Shown: positions 1 to 9,287, numbered from the stretch's first letter. The stretch: 50,756 nt of DNA from Opitutia bacterium (GCA_009928955.1 SABN01000010.1:1-50756), one strand, 5' to 3'. Notes: generated from the letters alone by a model not told the origin. Translations and numbers: made by a program.

Positions 1-46
1 CCGGGTGGCCACGGGGCCACGGCACCCGCAACCACAACCTGAAAAA

Positions 47-92
47 GGGGACATTTCTAACGAGTCCAGAATGGGGACATTTCTAACGAGTC
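47..92. repeat. Two direct copies of a 20-bp repeat
   Basis: GGGGACATTTCTAACGAGTC occurs exactly twice, at 47-66 and 73-92, separated by 6 bp. From general knowledge, repeats beginning GGGGACATTT often flank IS200/RAYT-type transposase genes, so this may be the edge or remnant of such an element lying to the left of the window. No transposase gene is visible beside it. Confidence 0.6.
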
Positions 93-148
93 TTGACAGC
101 GGCGCCCGCAAGCTTGACTCCTCCTCCGCGTTTCGACATCCTTGGCAC

Positions 149-2119
149 ATGAACAGGCGGCTTCCAATCCCCCCCCGCAGGCGTCCGCTGCCCCCATGGG
201 GCGCATTCCTCCTGCTGGTCCTGGCCGCAGCGGCCAGCGCCGCCACGCACGATGTCGATTTCTCCATCCTCCTGCCCGAGGCCGAACGCGTCTATCTGGC
301 GGGATCCTTCAACGACTGGGACGTCTCCGCCGACTCCTTGATGGCCAACGAGGACGGCATCTGGAAAAAAACGGTGGCCTTGGACGAGGGCACCCACGCC
401 TATCGCTTCAAGGCCGAAGGCGAGGCCATTTCCGGAGACGGATGGACGCTCGACTGGAAAAGCTCCCGCCAGGCCCGCAAGCAACGGGGCCAGGCCAGCT
501 CGGGCCTGATCGTTCCGGACGATCTCGACGCCTTCCACGCCCGGCAACAACGGGCGCGGGAAACCGACCAAGGGATCGAAATCCCCCTGTTCTACGACCG
601 CCAGCCGGATGAGGGCGCGGCCTACCGCCTGGGCGGCTACGCCTCGCACTCGCTGCAAACCGTCCCGCCCGCCGGCGATTGGAAACTCCCCGGGTTCACA
701 GGCGAGCGCCCCCTGTTCGCCCTGATCCGGATCGGCGAGTCGCAATTCCTTGCCGCCCTCGACCGGAAGTCCTCCGGCGACGCCATCTACAACCACGCCT
801 TCTTCGATCAAAACGGGAACGGCGACCTCACCGACGACCCGCCCATCGACGGCGACGTGCGCGGCTACAGCGCGGGGAGCTATTTCAACTGCTCGTTCCC
901 CTCGATCGACGTGACGATCGAATCCGGCGGCCGCCGGATGCCCTACGCCTTGTCCTTGCGCCTCAGCGGCACGATGCCGGGAACGGACGCCGACTCCCGG
1001 CCCGGTTCCAACAGCCTGCGCAACATCCGCCTGCTCTCCGCCCCCCAGTGCGCCTATCTGGGCGAGTTCGCGCTCGGCGGAACCGGCTACCGAATCGCGC
1101 TCGGCGATTCCACGGGCAACGGGGCCTTCGACGACCCCGCCTCCCTCCCGGAAGGCACGCGATATGGCGACGGCAGCCTGTATGCCCGGGGCGACTCCTT
1201 CTTCATCACCACCGCCGGCCGCATCACCACCGCCGACGGCCTGCTGTTCGGCGGATTCCTTTCCCTCGGCGACCGGCTGTTCAAGGTCCGCGCGGACATC
1301 CCGGAAGGACGCCTCCTCCTCGAACCCCGCCTGAAGGACGTCGGCACGCTGGAACTGCCGGTGCCGCTGCGCTCGATGTCGATGCTGTCCGCCTCCGGCG
1401 ACGAGGCGCTCATGCTGGCCCACACGGGCAACCGCGCGGCCGTCCCTGCGGGCGCTTGGCGTCTGCTTTCCTACCAGCTCGCGAAAACAGATGAATGGGG
1501 CGACGAATGGATCCTTCAGGCGAGAGGCGCGGAGGATTCGCCTTCCACCGCCGTCTCCCCGAACGGCTCCGCCGCGCTGCCCCTCGGAGAGCCCCTGCAG
1601 GCGTCCATCGAAATCCCCGACTATGCCCTCCAGCAGGCCGTCGCCAAGGGGTCGCTGCGCATGTCCCTCGCCATCCTCGGCAACGCGAAGGAGCGGATCA
1701 GCGACCTCCGCCGCGCCTCCGGAACCAATACCCAGCACAAGATGGCCCCGCGCGACCCCAACCGCCCCGAAGCGGCCGCCTATCGGATCATCAAGCCCGA
1801 TGGCGAACGGGTCGCCTCCGGCTCGTTCGAGTATGGCTGAGGATTCTCCTGCTCGGCCACATGGCGTGGCCCCTTCACTCCCGGAGCTTATCGGATCGTC
1901 GGCAGCTACGCGCCCGGCCCTTTCCGATGCACGATGGACCCCAAGGACTTCACGGTGCCGCCCGCCGGCGAAACCCAGTTCCTGACCCCGGATCGCCGCA
2001 CCCCGATCGCCGCACCGCCCGCCCCGGCCGAGCCCACCCTCTGGCAGCGCGTCCTGCTCTTCATCCGGAGCCTCCTGACGTGGTGGGTGGACGCCATCGA
2101 CCGCCAACTGGGATCGTGA
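149..2119 (+). CDS. Exported selenoprotein with N-terminal CBM48-like domain (paralogue A)
   Basis: A 656-residue protein if the in-frame TGA at 1838-1840 is read as selenocysteine (residue 564); read as a stop it would end at 1840. The start at 149 gives an arginine-rich N-terminus and a hydrophobic signal peptide ending near ASAA. Residues about 32-110 resemble the glycogen-binding E-set/CBM48 fold (RVYLAGSFNDW, HAYRFKAEG). The centre has an EF-hand-like acidic loop, FDQNGNGDLTDDP, and a second one, GDSTGNGAFDDP. The end is an Ig-like region carrying FEYG-U-GFSCSATWRGP, so Sec and Cys are four residues apart. A hydrophobic, tryptophan-rich tail follows. The next gene starts 4 nt after the TGA at 2117-2119, which makes good operon spacing only if the first TGA is read through. 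The overall function is unknown; a periplasmic or surface redox or metal-binding role is inference. Confidence 0.85.
1838..1871 (+). promoter_or_regulatory. UGA codon plus bacterial SECIS-like hairpin (copy A)
   Basis: The TGA is at 1838-1840. Fourteen nucleotides later, GGCCACATGGCGTGGCC (1855-1871) folds into a perfect 6-bp stem with the 5-nt loop ATGGC. A hairpin close behind the UGA inside the coding region is how bacterial SECIS elements recruit SelB. The same spacer length, stem length and loop recur at 3798-3831 and 10152-10185. I could not confirm a bulged U in the upper stem as in the E. coli fdhF element. Confidence 0.82.
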
Positions 2120-2123
2120 CGCC

Positions 2124-3947
2124 ATGCCCGCCGCCCCTCCCTCGCCGAAGCGGTTTCTCCGATGGGCGGCCGGCCTTCTCTTGGCCGGGGCCGCCGCCAG
2201 TCCTGCCGCGACGCACGCCGTCCCTTTCTCCGTCCTCCTGCCCGAAGCCGAGCGGGTCTATCTGCTCGGTTCCTTCAACGGCTGGACCGCCTCCGCCGAC
2301 GCCTTGATGACCAACGACCATGGCGTCTGGCGCAAAACCCTCTCCCTGGAAAATGGCGAATACGCCTACAAGTTCAAGGCCGAAGGCGATCGCATCTCCG
2401 GCGCCGGGTGGCGGATCGACTGGAAGGCCTCCCGCGAGAGCGAAGACGACGGGAAAACCGTCAACTCCCTGCTGGCCGTCCCCGGCGATCTCGATTCATT
2501 CCGCGCGCGGCAGCGGCGCGCGGAAAAAACCGAACGCGGCATCGAAATCCCTCTCTTCTACGACCGCTATCCCGCCAACGAAATCTCCGAGCGCCCCGGC
2601 GGATACTCCTTCGCTGCGCCGCTCGCCGCGCCGCCGGCCGGAGAATGGATCCTGCCCGCCTTCGTGGATGACCACCCCCTCTTCACCGTGGTCCCCCTCG
2701 GCGACGCCAAGATTCTGGCGATCCTCGACCGGAACTCCGCCGAGGCGCCGTTCTACAACCGCATCCATTTCGACCGGAACGCGAATCGCGACCTGACCGA
2801 CGACCCGCCGATCGATGGCGAGGCCCAAGCGGCCGGAGATCGCTATTTCTATTGCTCGTTCCCTCCGGTCGACCTGGAAATCGAATCCGGAGGCCATCGT
2901 TTGCCCTACAGCCTGAGGATCCAGGCGGGCGGAGTCCTGCCGGAAACCGGCGGCGGGGCGCCCGACGAAGAGCAACTCGGCCATTACCACTTCACCGTTT
3001 TCCCCCATTGCGCCTATCTCGGCGAATTCATGCTGGAGGGCGTCGGCTACCGCATCGCCTTGGGCGATTCCGTGGCCAACGGAACCTTCGACGACCAGAT
3101 CCGCCTCGACACAAACGCGCGGAGCTCCAGTCGGCAGTTGTACGCGGAAGGCGACTCCCTCTACGTTTCCACTGACGACCGGGTGGGCGGTTGGGACGGC
3201 CTGCTGCTCGGAAATCACCTCGCGATCGGATCCCGCCTGTTCGATGTCCATCTCGACGTCCCGGGCGGCAAACTGACGCTCGAAGAGCGAACGGAACGCG
3301 TCGGCGCCATCGAGTTTTCCGGCCCCGTCGAATCCATGTCGATGCTGGCCGCTTCCGGAGGCCAGGGACTCATGTTGCGCCGCGTCGGCGCCCGGGCCTC
3401 GGTCCCGGCGGGCGTCTGGCGCTTGATCGATTACCAGATCGCCAAGCCCGACGAATGGGGCGACCGCTGGATTCTCCGGGCCTCCGGCGGCCGAAAAACC
3501 CCCGCGCTGGCCGTGCCCGACCGGAAAACCGTTCCGCTGGCCATCGGCGAGCCTCTTCGCGCCGTCGTCGACGTGTCCGACGCCGCCCGGCAGCAAGCCG
3601 CCGCCGGCCGATCCTTGAAAATGGATCTGGCCATTCTCGGCAATGCCCAGGAAATCGTCTCCGACGTCCTCCGCGCTTCCGGAACCCGGACGCAGCACAA
3701 GCTGGCCAAGCGCCGCCCGAACCGACCCGCCGAGGCCGCCTATCGGATCATCCAGCCCGATGGCGAGAGGGTCGCCTCCGGCTCGTTCGAGTATGGATGA
3801 GGATTCAGTTGTTCGGCCACATGGCGTGGCCCCGTCAAGCCCGGCGATTATCAGATTCTCTGTTCCTACAAGCCGGGCCCCTTCGCCTGCACCAGCGTCC
3901 CGATGGATTTCACGGTGCCGGCCAAAGGCCGTTCGCCGCAGCCCTGA
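2124..3947 (+). CDS. Exported selenoprotein with N-terminal CBM48-like domain (paralogue B)
   Basis: A 607-residue protein with selenocysteine at residue 559 (TGA 3798-3800). It aligns with paralogue A along its whole length, so the pair is a tandem duplication. The order is signal peptide (ending near ASPAA), CBM48-like domain with RVYLLGSFNGW, acidic loop FDRNANRDLTDDP, GDSVANGTFDDQ, and the C-terminal FEYG-U-GFSCSATWRGP segment. After the TGA the two paralogues remain similar (both have PGPF, C-T and DFTVP), as expected for translated sequence. This copy ends shortly after DFTVP and lacks the hydrophobic tail of paralogue A. The start lies 4 nt after the stop of paralogue A, so the two are probably co-transcribed. 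The function is unknown. Confidence 0.85.
3798..3831 (+). promoter_or_regulatory. UGA codon plus bacterial SECIS-like hairpin (copy B)
   Basis: The TGA at 3798-3800 is followed after 14 nt by GGCCACATGGCGTGGCC (3815-3831), identical to copy A although the spacer has diverged (ATTCAGTTGTTC against ATTCTCCTGCTC). Confidence 0.82.
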
Positions 3948-4011
3948 ACGGATCTGCGGAAAGCCCCGGCCTTTCTTCCCTCCATCGTCGAGCGGGGTTC
4001 GGTTTTCTGTA

Positions 4012-4067
4012 GCCGGTCCCGATGGGGCCGGCCATTGAATCAACCGCCCCGCGCCCAGCGGGCGCGG
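4012..4067. terminator. Two hairpins at a convergent gene junction
   Basis: One 9-bp stem with a GAT loop and one G-U pair lies at 4012-4032, and a perfect 8-bp stem (CCGCGCCC/GGGCGCGG, loop AGC) lies at 4049-4067. They sit between the end of selenoprotein B and the end of the activator gene on the other strand. There is no strong T-run, so bidirectional termination is a positional inference. Confidence 0.4.
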
Positions 4068-4089
4068 CTACAACAAATCCGGAAAGGCG

Positions 4090-4869
4090 CTAGGCGCGCA
4101 GGCCGGCCGCCGCCAGCAGCGCCGCCCCCAGCGCGCCGGTGTATTCCGGATTCGGCGCGAGGCGGATCGGACATCCAATGGCGGCCGCCAGCATGTCCGC
4201 CATCCCGGCGACGCGCGCCACGCCCCCCGTCAGCAGCACCGGCCCCGCGGCGCGGCGCCCCAGCATCGACGCCATCCGCGTCGCGATGGATTTCAACACC
4301 CCGGCGGCGATGTCCCGCGGATCGGCGTGGGCGGCCAGCAAACCCACGATTTCCGTTTCCGCAAACACCACGCACGTGCTGCTGATGGGCGTCGGACAAG
4401 CGCTCCCCGCCGCCTGCGCGCCGAGTTCCTTCACCCCCACCCCCAGCCGGTCGGCCAGCACTTCCAGAAAGCGCCCCGTTCCCGCCGCGCATCGGTCGTT
4501 CATCACGAAATCCCGCACCGCCCCGCGCGAATCGAACCAGATCGCCTTGCTGTCCTGCCCGCCGATGTCGATCACCGTCCCCACCTCCGGCGTTTGCTCG
4601 CGAACGCCCCGCGCATGGCAGGTGATTTCCGTGACGGCTTCGTCGGCGAAGGAGAGCGCCGCGCGGCCATAGCCCGTGGCGACGATGCGGCCCAGATCGG
4701 TCCGGGCCAACCCTTGCCCCGCCAGCAGCGCGTCGAGCTGCCCGGCCGCCAGTTCCTCCTGCCGGATGCCCTGGTCGCAGATGGCGCGGCCCAACACTTG
4801 CCGCCGTTCGGCGTCGTAGAGGACGAGTTTGATCGCCCGGGATCCCGCATCGATTCCTGCCACCTTCAT
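4090..4869 (-). CDS. 2-hydroxyacyl-CoA dehydratase-type activator ATPase (BcrAD/BadFG/HgdC family)
   Basis: A 259-residue protein of the ASKHA ATPase family that injects low-potential electrons into 2-hydroxyacyl-CoA dehydratases and double-cubane reductases at the cost of ATP. Visible signatures are the N-terminal phosphate loop GIDAGSRAIKLVL, GGQDSKAI in the middle, MNDRCAAGTGRF and SSTCVVFAE. The two cysteines in the last motifs are those that in HgdC-type proteins bind one [4Fe-4S] cluster across the dimer. LLTGGVA near the C-terminus is the adenosine-binding motif. The length is typical. The start overlaps the stop of the upstream dehydratase-like gene by 4 nt (ATGA), indicating translational coupling. 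Confidence 0.9.
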   Translation of the reverse strand: MKVAGIDAGSRAIKLVLYDAERRQVLGRAICDQGIRQEELAAGQLDALLAGQGLARTDLGRIVATGYGRAALSFADEAVTEITCHARGVREQTPEVGTVIDIGGQDSKAIWFDSRGAVRDFVMNDRCAAGTGRFLEVLADRLGVGVKELGAQAAGSACPTPISSTCVVFAETEIVGLLAAHADPRDIAAGVLKSIATRMASMLGRRAAGPVLLTGGVARVAGMADMLAAAIGCPIRLAPNPEYTGALGAALLAAAGLRA

Positions 4870-6254
4870 CGGCTCTCCTTCCGGCGCGCGCGCGCCGTTT
4901 CCATCAACGCCTCCAACCGCGTCTCCGCCACCGGCGCCGTCGCGTCGCCCAGCGGCGGGACTTCGATCTCCACCAAGGGGATTCCCAACGTCTGGCGGAC
5001 CCGCTCCGCGATGCGCCCCCCTTCCGTGGCGCAATGGCTGGCCCCCGGAATCCGGGAAACCACCACGGCCTCGGCGCCGAACCGGATGGCATCCCGCGCG
5101 ATCCGGTCGGCGCGATCCCCGGCGGAGCCCGCCATCGGATCGGCCAGCGCCGCCCGGGCCAACGCCGCGAACGGGCCGACGTCTTCCGGCAACTCGTCGA
5201 GCGCATGGCTGAACATGAAGTCGGTCCCGCACAGCCGCCCGCCCGCCGCCTCGAAGCGGTTCATCATCCGCAGATCCGCCACCGGATTCACCCAGAACAC
5301 GCGGACGGCGTCCGCTGGCGCGATGCCCACGCCGACGGCAACGCGGCGCGCCGTTTCGGCCAGCAACGCATCCAGCACGGCTTCGGTCTCCGCCGGATCG
5401 GAGCAATAGTGGATCGCCAGCATTTCCGCGATGAGCAGTTCCAGCGCGGGCAACGGTGCAACGGGCGCGGTAAACACCCGCTCGCGCAAGGCACGCAGCC
5501 GGCGACGGATCCCGTTGGCGCGGCGGACCCCCGCCGCCAGCCGGGCCTCGTCCAGCGGAACGTCCGCCAGCCGCGAGAGGACCTCGCCCACCCGGCGGAG
5601 CTCCCGCTCGACAAACGCCACCTGCGACCGGGGCGCGACGCCCCCGCCCGGCAACGGCACGGACGGCTCTCCCGGATCCGGCGCGCGCCGATGCGGGATC
5701 TCCCACCACAGGATCGGATGCCCGAGCCCGTTCAGCCGCTGCGCGATGGCCGAAAAGTCGTCGCACACCGCGCCCGCGCTGCACACGAGCAGGTCGGGGA
5801 TCGGAAAATGCCGCCGCGTGACGAACGCGCCGAGCATGGCGCGAACGGGACAGAAGGTCTCGTCGATCCCGAGCCGATCCGCCTCGTGCAGCAATTCATC
5901 GCTCATTTCCATGACGCAGGGCGTCCACCACGCGCCGTCGGGATAGAACGCCGTCACCCCGGGCAGGCTGTAGGCCAGGACCGGCACCGTGCCCAAGTCT
6001 TTCATCGCGCCCACGATCTTCCCGCCCCGCGCGCGAAGGGCGTGGAGCCGATCTTCCTCGGTCAGCAGGAAATTCCAAAGGCGCAGCGCCGCGGGCGAGT
6101 CGTCGAAATGGAGCCGCAACAGCCGGCGGTCGCCGTCCTCGACGTGACGGCGCAGCGGTCCGCCGCAGGCCGGATCGAGGAGCCCCTCCCGGCGGAGCTC
6201 TTCGTAGCGGCGGTCCCAGCCGTCCAGCGTCAGCAGGGCGGGCGGCGCATTCAT
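4866..6254 (-). CDS. 2-hydroxyacyl-CoA dehydratase-like subunit (HgdB/BcrC family), larger
   Basis: A 462-residue cytoplasmic protein. The order of features suits the dehydratase D component: CVMEMSDELL, an ETFCPVRAMLGAF segment, LLVCSAGAVCDD, and later GRLCGTDFMFSHALDE and GASHCATEGG. These cysteines are candidate ligands of a [4Fe-4S] cluster. It starts inside the stop of the smaller subunit gene (ATGA overlap) and ends inside the start of the activator gene, so the three form a tightly coupled unit. The substrate cannot be told from sequence. Such complexes act on 2-hydroxyacyl-CoA, on benzoyl-CoA or on unknown small molecules, and no CoA-transferase or dehydrogenase gene is nearby. Confidence 0.8.
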   Translation of the reverse strand: MNAPPALLTLDGWDRRYEELRREGLLDPACGGPLRRHVEDGDRRLLRLHFDDSPAALRLWNFLLTEEDRLHALRARGGKIVGAMKDLGTVPVLAYSLPGVTAFYPDGAWWTPCVMEMSDELLHEADRLGIDETFCPVRAMLGAFVTRRHFPIPDLLVCSAGAVCDDFSAIAQRLNGLGHPILWWEIPHRRAPDPGEPSVPLPGGGVAPRSQVAFVERELRRVGEVLSRLADVPLDEARLAAGVRRANGIRRRLRALRERVFTAPVAPLPALELLIAEMLAIHYCSDPAETEAVLDALLAETARRVAVGVGIAPADAVRVFWVNPVADLRMMNRFEAAGGRLCGTDFMFSHALDELPEDVGPFAALARAALADPMAGSAGDRADRIARDAIRFGAEAVVVSRIPGASHCATEGGRIAERVRQTLGIPLVEIEVPPLGDATAPVAETRLEALMETARARRKESR

Positions 6255-7222
6255 GCGAGCATCTCCAGAAAGGCCTGGATGCGCGTCGTCCACGCGCCTT
6301 CGGCGTTTCCTTCGCCCGCCAGATGAAGCGAGAGAACCGGGAGGGCGGAAACCTCGCGGATGCGGGGCAGTTCGGCGCGCCATAGATCGCACCAAGGATG
6401 CGCCGCGAACACGATGCCCCGGACCGGCGTCCGGTTCCGCGCATCGGCCAGCCACTCGAAAAATCGGCCGTTCGGCCGACGGAAAATCGCCGGCATGTGC
6501 CCGAAATAGGCGTCCGCCAGCTCATCGAACGCGTCTTCCCCCATCCGCCGGCGGTCGAATCGCCGGGGCCATTCGCGCTCGCCGAACTCGGTGGCGTCCG
6601 CGGCCACCCAACCGCCGGCTCGATCCAAGAGATCGAGCAGATGCAGATCGTCTGCCCGCAGCGGGCTGCCCAGCAGCATCAGGGGGATCGCCGACTTGGG
6701 ACGGGGAACCGCCGGTGCTCCGGAAGGCACCTCCCCCGTGGCGTGGAACCGATCCATCTCTTCCGCGTGGGCCCGGGACGACAGGATCTCGCGACGGGCC
6801 AGCAGGGTCTCGCGCGCCGCCTCGAACCGCTCCATCTGTTCCATCAATCCGGCCGGTGTCGGCGCGCATCCCCCGAGTCGCTCCAGAAACCGCCCGAGGC
6901 GCTTCAGTTCCTCGCGGTAGAGCCCGTGGGCTTCGGGCGTCTGCCAAGTGGCGGGCATATGAAACAGAAACCGCGGGATCGGGTCGTCTGTTCCGATTTC
7001 CGCGCCGCGCCGCATCGGATCGCAGGTGGTGGCGAAGACCCTGGCCCGGATGTCCGGCCCCGCCAGAACCGCGAAGCCGGCGGCGAACCGGCAGACGCCC
7101 TCGGCCTCAAACTCCGACGCGGGTCCCGGCCGCCGCCGCGACGGCGTCCATCCGTGCGCCGCGATCCACTCCGGCGGAAGGAACGGCGACGAATAGACGA
7201 TGGCTCGGGGGGTCGGCGCCAT
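6251..7222 (-). CDS. 2-hydroxyacyl-CoA dehydratase-like subunit, smaller
   Basis: A 323-residue protein encoded directly before the larger subunit with a 4-nt overlap. The N-terminal part has the family pattern of an opening strand (YSSPFLPPEWIAAHGW) followed by CRFAAGF and TTCDPMRRGAE. PLMLLGSPL in the middle and AAHPWCDLWRAELP near the end are the usual positions for the second and third cluster cysteines. It is shorter than typical HgdA or HgdB (about 375-480 residues). It probably pairs with the larger subunit, but the assignment is at family level only. Confidence 0.7.
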   Translation of the reverse strand: MAPTPRAIVYSSPFLPPEWIAAHGWTPSRRRPGPASEFEAEGVCRFAAGFAVLAGPDIRARVFATTCDPMRRGAEIGTDDPIPRFLFHMPATWQTPEAHGLYREELKRLGRFLERLGGCAPTPAGLMEQMERFEAARETLLARREILSSRAHAEEMDRFHATGEVPSGAPAVPRPKSAIPLMLLGSPLRADDLHLLDLLDRAGGWVAADATEFGEREWPRRFDRRRMGEDAFDELADAYFGHMPAIFRRPNGRFFEWLADARNRTPVRGIVFAAHPWCDLWRAELPRIREVSALPVLSLHLAGEGNAEGAWTTRIQAFLEMLA

Positions 7223-7227
7223 GGGGC

Positions 7228-8484
7228 TTACGGAGCGGAGGACTTGCGGGCCCGGACGGTTTCGAACAGGGCCTCGACGCGCAGGGCGATGCGCGCCGAG
7301 TCAGACGGCGAATAATCGGTTTCGATCCGCAGATACGGGAGATTTCCTTCCGCTTCCGCCCAGCGCTTGACGCGGTGCGATTCCACGTCGTAGGTCAGGC
7401 AAGCCTGCCAGATCAGCTCGACCACCGCGGCGGGCCGATAGGCGTCCGCGAGTTCGCGCAGGAGATTCATGCGCCCGTCGTTCGGCGTCATGACCGAACA
7501 GGGCAGGTGGAAATATTTCTCCGCGACCGCCCGCAGCGGATCCGGGGCCGATTCATCGACGTCCTCGTAAATTGGCTTCAGCCCCGTGCAGTTCTCCTGG
7601 CAGACGATCACCCCGCCGTGCGACTCGATCAGATCCACCACCCGCTCGGCCATGTGCGCGACCGGAACGCCGGTGAGCAGCACGCGGACGCGCCCGGCGA
7701 GATCGGCCCGGCCCGGCGCGGCGGCGGCGGCCGTCGCCGCGCGCTCGTATTGCTCCAGATCCGCCGGCAGGCACGAGATCAGGCTCTTGAAATCGAGCAA
7801 TTCGCGCCCGGTGAACGGCGGCGGATCGCGGCGCATCTGCCCGGCCAGCAAGCGGCGCAATCCCCGCTCGCGGTTCATCGCGCGGATGCCCTCGCGCAGA
7901 CGGTCGTCCGTGAGCTCGACGCCGAAGCGGCGGCCGAGCTCCGCGCGCAGCCGCCCCAGTTCCGACAGCCAATGCGCGAAGGCGTCCGGTTCGTTCGGTT
8001 TTTGCGTCAATTCGAGCACGTGCATCGGACGGCTTTCCGCCATCAGCTCGTACATCTTCTTCTTCCCGTCGCAGGTGGTTTCGGCCACCAGCAGATCCGC
8101 CATCTCCAGGAACGGATTCGTCCCCGTCCGGTGATACCCGAACGTGGACTTGATCAGCGGACAGAGGTTGGACGGCAGGATTTCCTCGGCGGGCGGGATC
8201 TTGGCGGCGTCGCCGCCGCACAGGCACACCGGAAGCCCCCCGGCCGCGAGAATCAATTCGCGCGGCGTGTATTCGCACAGGATGCCCACGATGGGCCGGC
8301 CCGCCGCCTTCGCCGCCGAGGCCTGGTCGTAGCAGTGCTGGACCATGTCCGCGAACCACGCCGTCGCCGCCGCCACCGCCGGCGATCCGGACGGAGATGC
8401 GCCCTCCCGCACCTGGGGCGGCCGGGCGGGATCCGCCTCCGCCGGCGCCGCGCCGGACGCTTCGCGATTTCCGCAGCAGGTCAT
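7228..8484 (-). CDS. Double-cubane-cluster anaerobic reductase
   Basis: A 418-residue protein resembling the double-cubane-cluster proteins related to 2-hydroxyacyl-CoA dehydratases, which carry an [8Fe-9S] cluster and reduce small molecules with electrons from an ATP-driven activator. Visible motifs are CEYTPRELILAAGGLPVCLCGG (split here as CEYTPREL and LPVCLCGG), SNLCPLIKSTFGYH, AETTCDGKKKMYELM, CQENCTGLKP and WQACLTYDVESHRVKRW. The N-terminal MTCCGN segment adds two cysteines. The start overlaps the stop of the methyltransferase gene by 4 nt. The smaller dehydratase-like subunit follows after 5 nt. The natural substrate is unknown. Confidence 0.85.
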   Translation of the reverse strand: MTCCGNREASGAAPAEADPARPPQVREGASPSGSPAVAAATAWFADMVQHCYDQASAAKAAGRPIVGILCEYTPRELILAAGGLPVCLCGGDAAKIPPAEEILPSNLCPLIKSTFGYHRTGTNPFLEMADLLVAETTCDGKKKMYELMAESRPMHVLELTQKPNEPDAFAHWLSELGRLRAELGRRFGVELTDDRLREGIRAMNRERGLRRLLAGQMRRDPPPFTGRELLDFKSLISCLPADLEQYERAATAAAAAPGRADLAGRVRVLLTGVPVAHMAERVVDLIESHGGVIVCQENCTGLKPIYEDVDESAPDPLRAVAEKYFHLPCSVMTPNDGRMNLLRELADAYRPAAVVELIWQACLTYDVESHRVKRWAEAEGNLPYLRIETDYSPSDSARIALRVEALFETVRARKSSAP

Positions 8485-9287
8485 GACGGCCTCCTCGCCA
8501 CGAACAATCCCTGAACCACCTTGCGCGCATGGGCGAGTTGCTGGATGAAGGCCATTTCGCCGCCCAGCGCCTGCATCAGCTCCATGTCGTAGCCGATGAT
8601 GCGCAGCGCGTCGGACGTGAGCTGTTCCGTCAGCATCCGGAGGTACAGGTCCAGGCAGGGCGCATAGCGCCCCGTGTCGTCGGCGCGCTCGATGATCAGC
8701 CCGGCCCCCTCCAGCAAGCGGCGATAGTCGCCCGGCGACGCGAAGGTCGGAAACTTCATGAACCCCATGAACCGGGCCGCTTCCTCCTCCGAAAGTCCTC
8801 CGGGGCCTTCCACCCAATCCGTGAACACAACCGCTCCGCCCGGCTTGACGAGCCGGGCGGCTTCGCGGATCAGCGCCGGCTTGTCGGCGACATAGCACCA
8901 GGCGTCTTCGCCCCAGACGAAATCCATCGAGCCGTCCGGCAGCCCCGTCGCGCACACGTCCGCCTCGACGAACGTCGTCCGGTCCGCCATCCCCTCGGCG
9001 GCGCAGCGCGCCCGCGCCCGGTCCAACATCGCCGGCGTGGCGTCCACGCCGGCCATGTGCGCCGCCTTCCGGAACCGGATCAGGAACCGCATCCCCGCGC
9101 CATTGCAGCAGCAGAGATCCACGCCGCGCAAGCCTTCGCGAAGACCCGCCTTCTCCGCCAAATCCATCGAGGACGCGAATCCGCCGATGTGGATCTGCTG
9201 GCCCATGATCAATTCCCACAGATCGCCCTCGGCGCCTCCGTAGACTTGTTGGACGTTGGACAGACCGATTCCGGGCAGCGTTTTCAT
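8481..9287 (-). CDS. SAM-dependent class I methyltransferase
   Basis: A 268-residue protein with a Rossmann-type methyltransferase core: VDLCCCNGAGMRFLIRF (motif I, unusual in having three cysteines), GVDATPAMLDRARAR (motif II), FVEADVCATGLPDGSMDFVW (motif III/IV) and VKPGGAVVFTDW. The N-terminal HIGGFASSMDL segment is like those of sarcosine/dimethylglycine-type methyltransferases. An AAGGAAA ribosome site lies just upstream of the start at 9287. It lies between a selenoprotein gene (55-nt gap) and the double-cubane reductase gene (ATGA overlap), so its product probably serves the same pathway. The methyl acceptor is unknown. Confidence 0.85.
   Translation of the reverse strand: MKTLPGIGLSNVQQVYGGAEGDLWELIMGQQIHIGGFASSMDLAEKAGLREGLRGVDLCCCNGAGMRFLIRFRKAAHMAGVDATPAMLDRARARCAAEGMADRTTFVEADVCATGLPDGSMDFVWGEDAWCYVADKPALIREAARLVKPGGAVVFTDWVEGPGGLSEEEAARFMGFMKFPTFASPGDYRRLLEGAGLIIERADDTGRYAPCLDLYLRMLTEQLTSDALRIIGYDMELMQALGGEMAFIQQLAHARKVVQGLFVARRPS

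Noticed and set aside
5-20. GTGGCC/GGCCAC hairpin at the left edge, similar in composition to the SECIS stem
   Set aside because: The loop is ACGG rather than ATGGC and no TGA at the right distance can be seen, since the window begins here. Treated as coincidence or the tail of an unseen element.
1838-1840. Sequencing error or ordinary pseudogene stop in the selenoprotein genes
   Set aside because: Three independent copies have TGA at the same codon with the same hairpin, and a full Sec machinery lies beside them.
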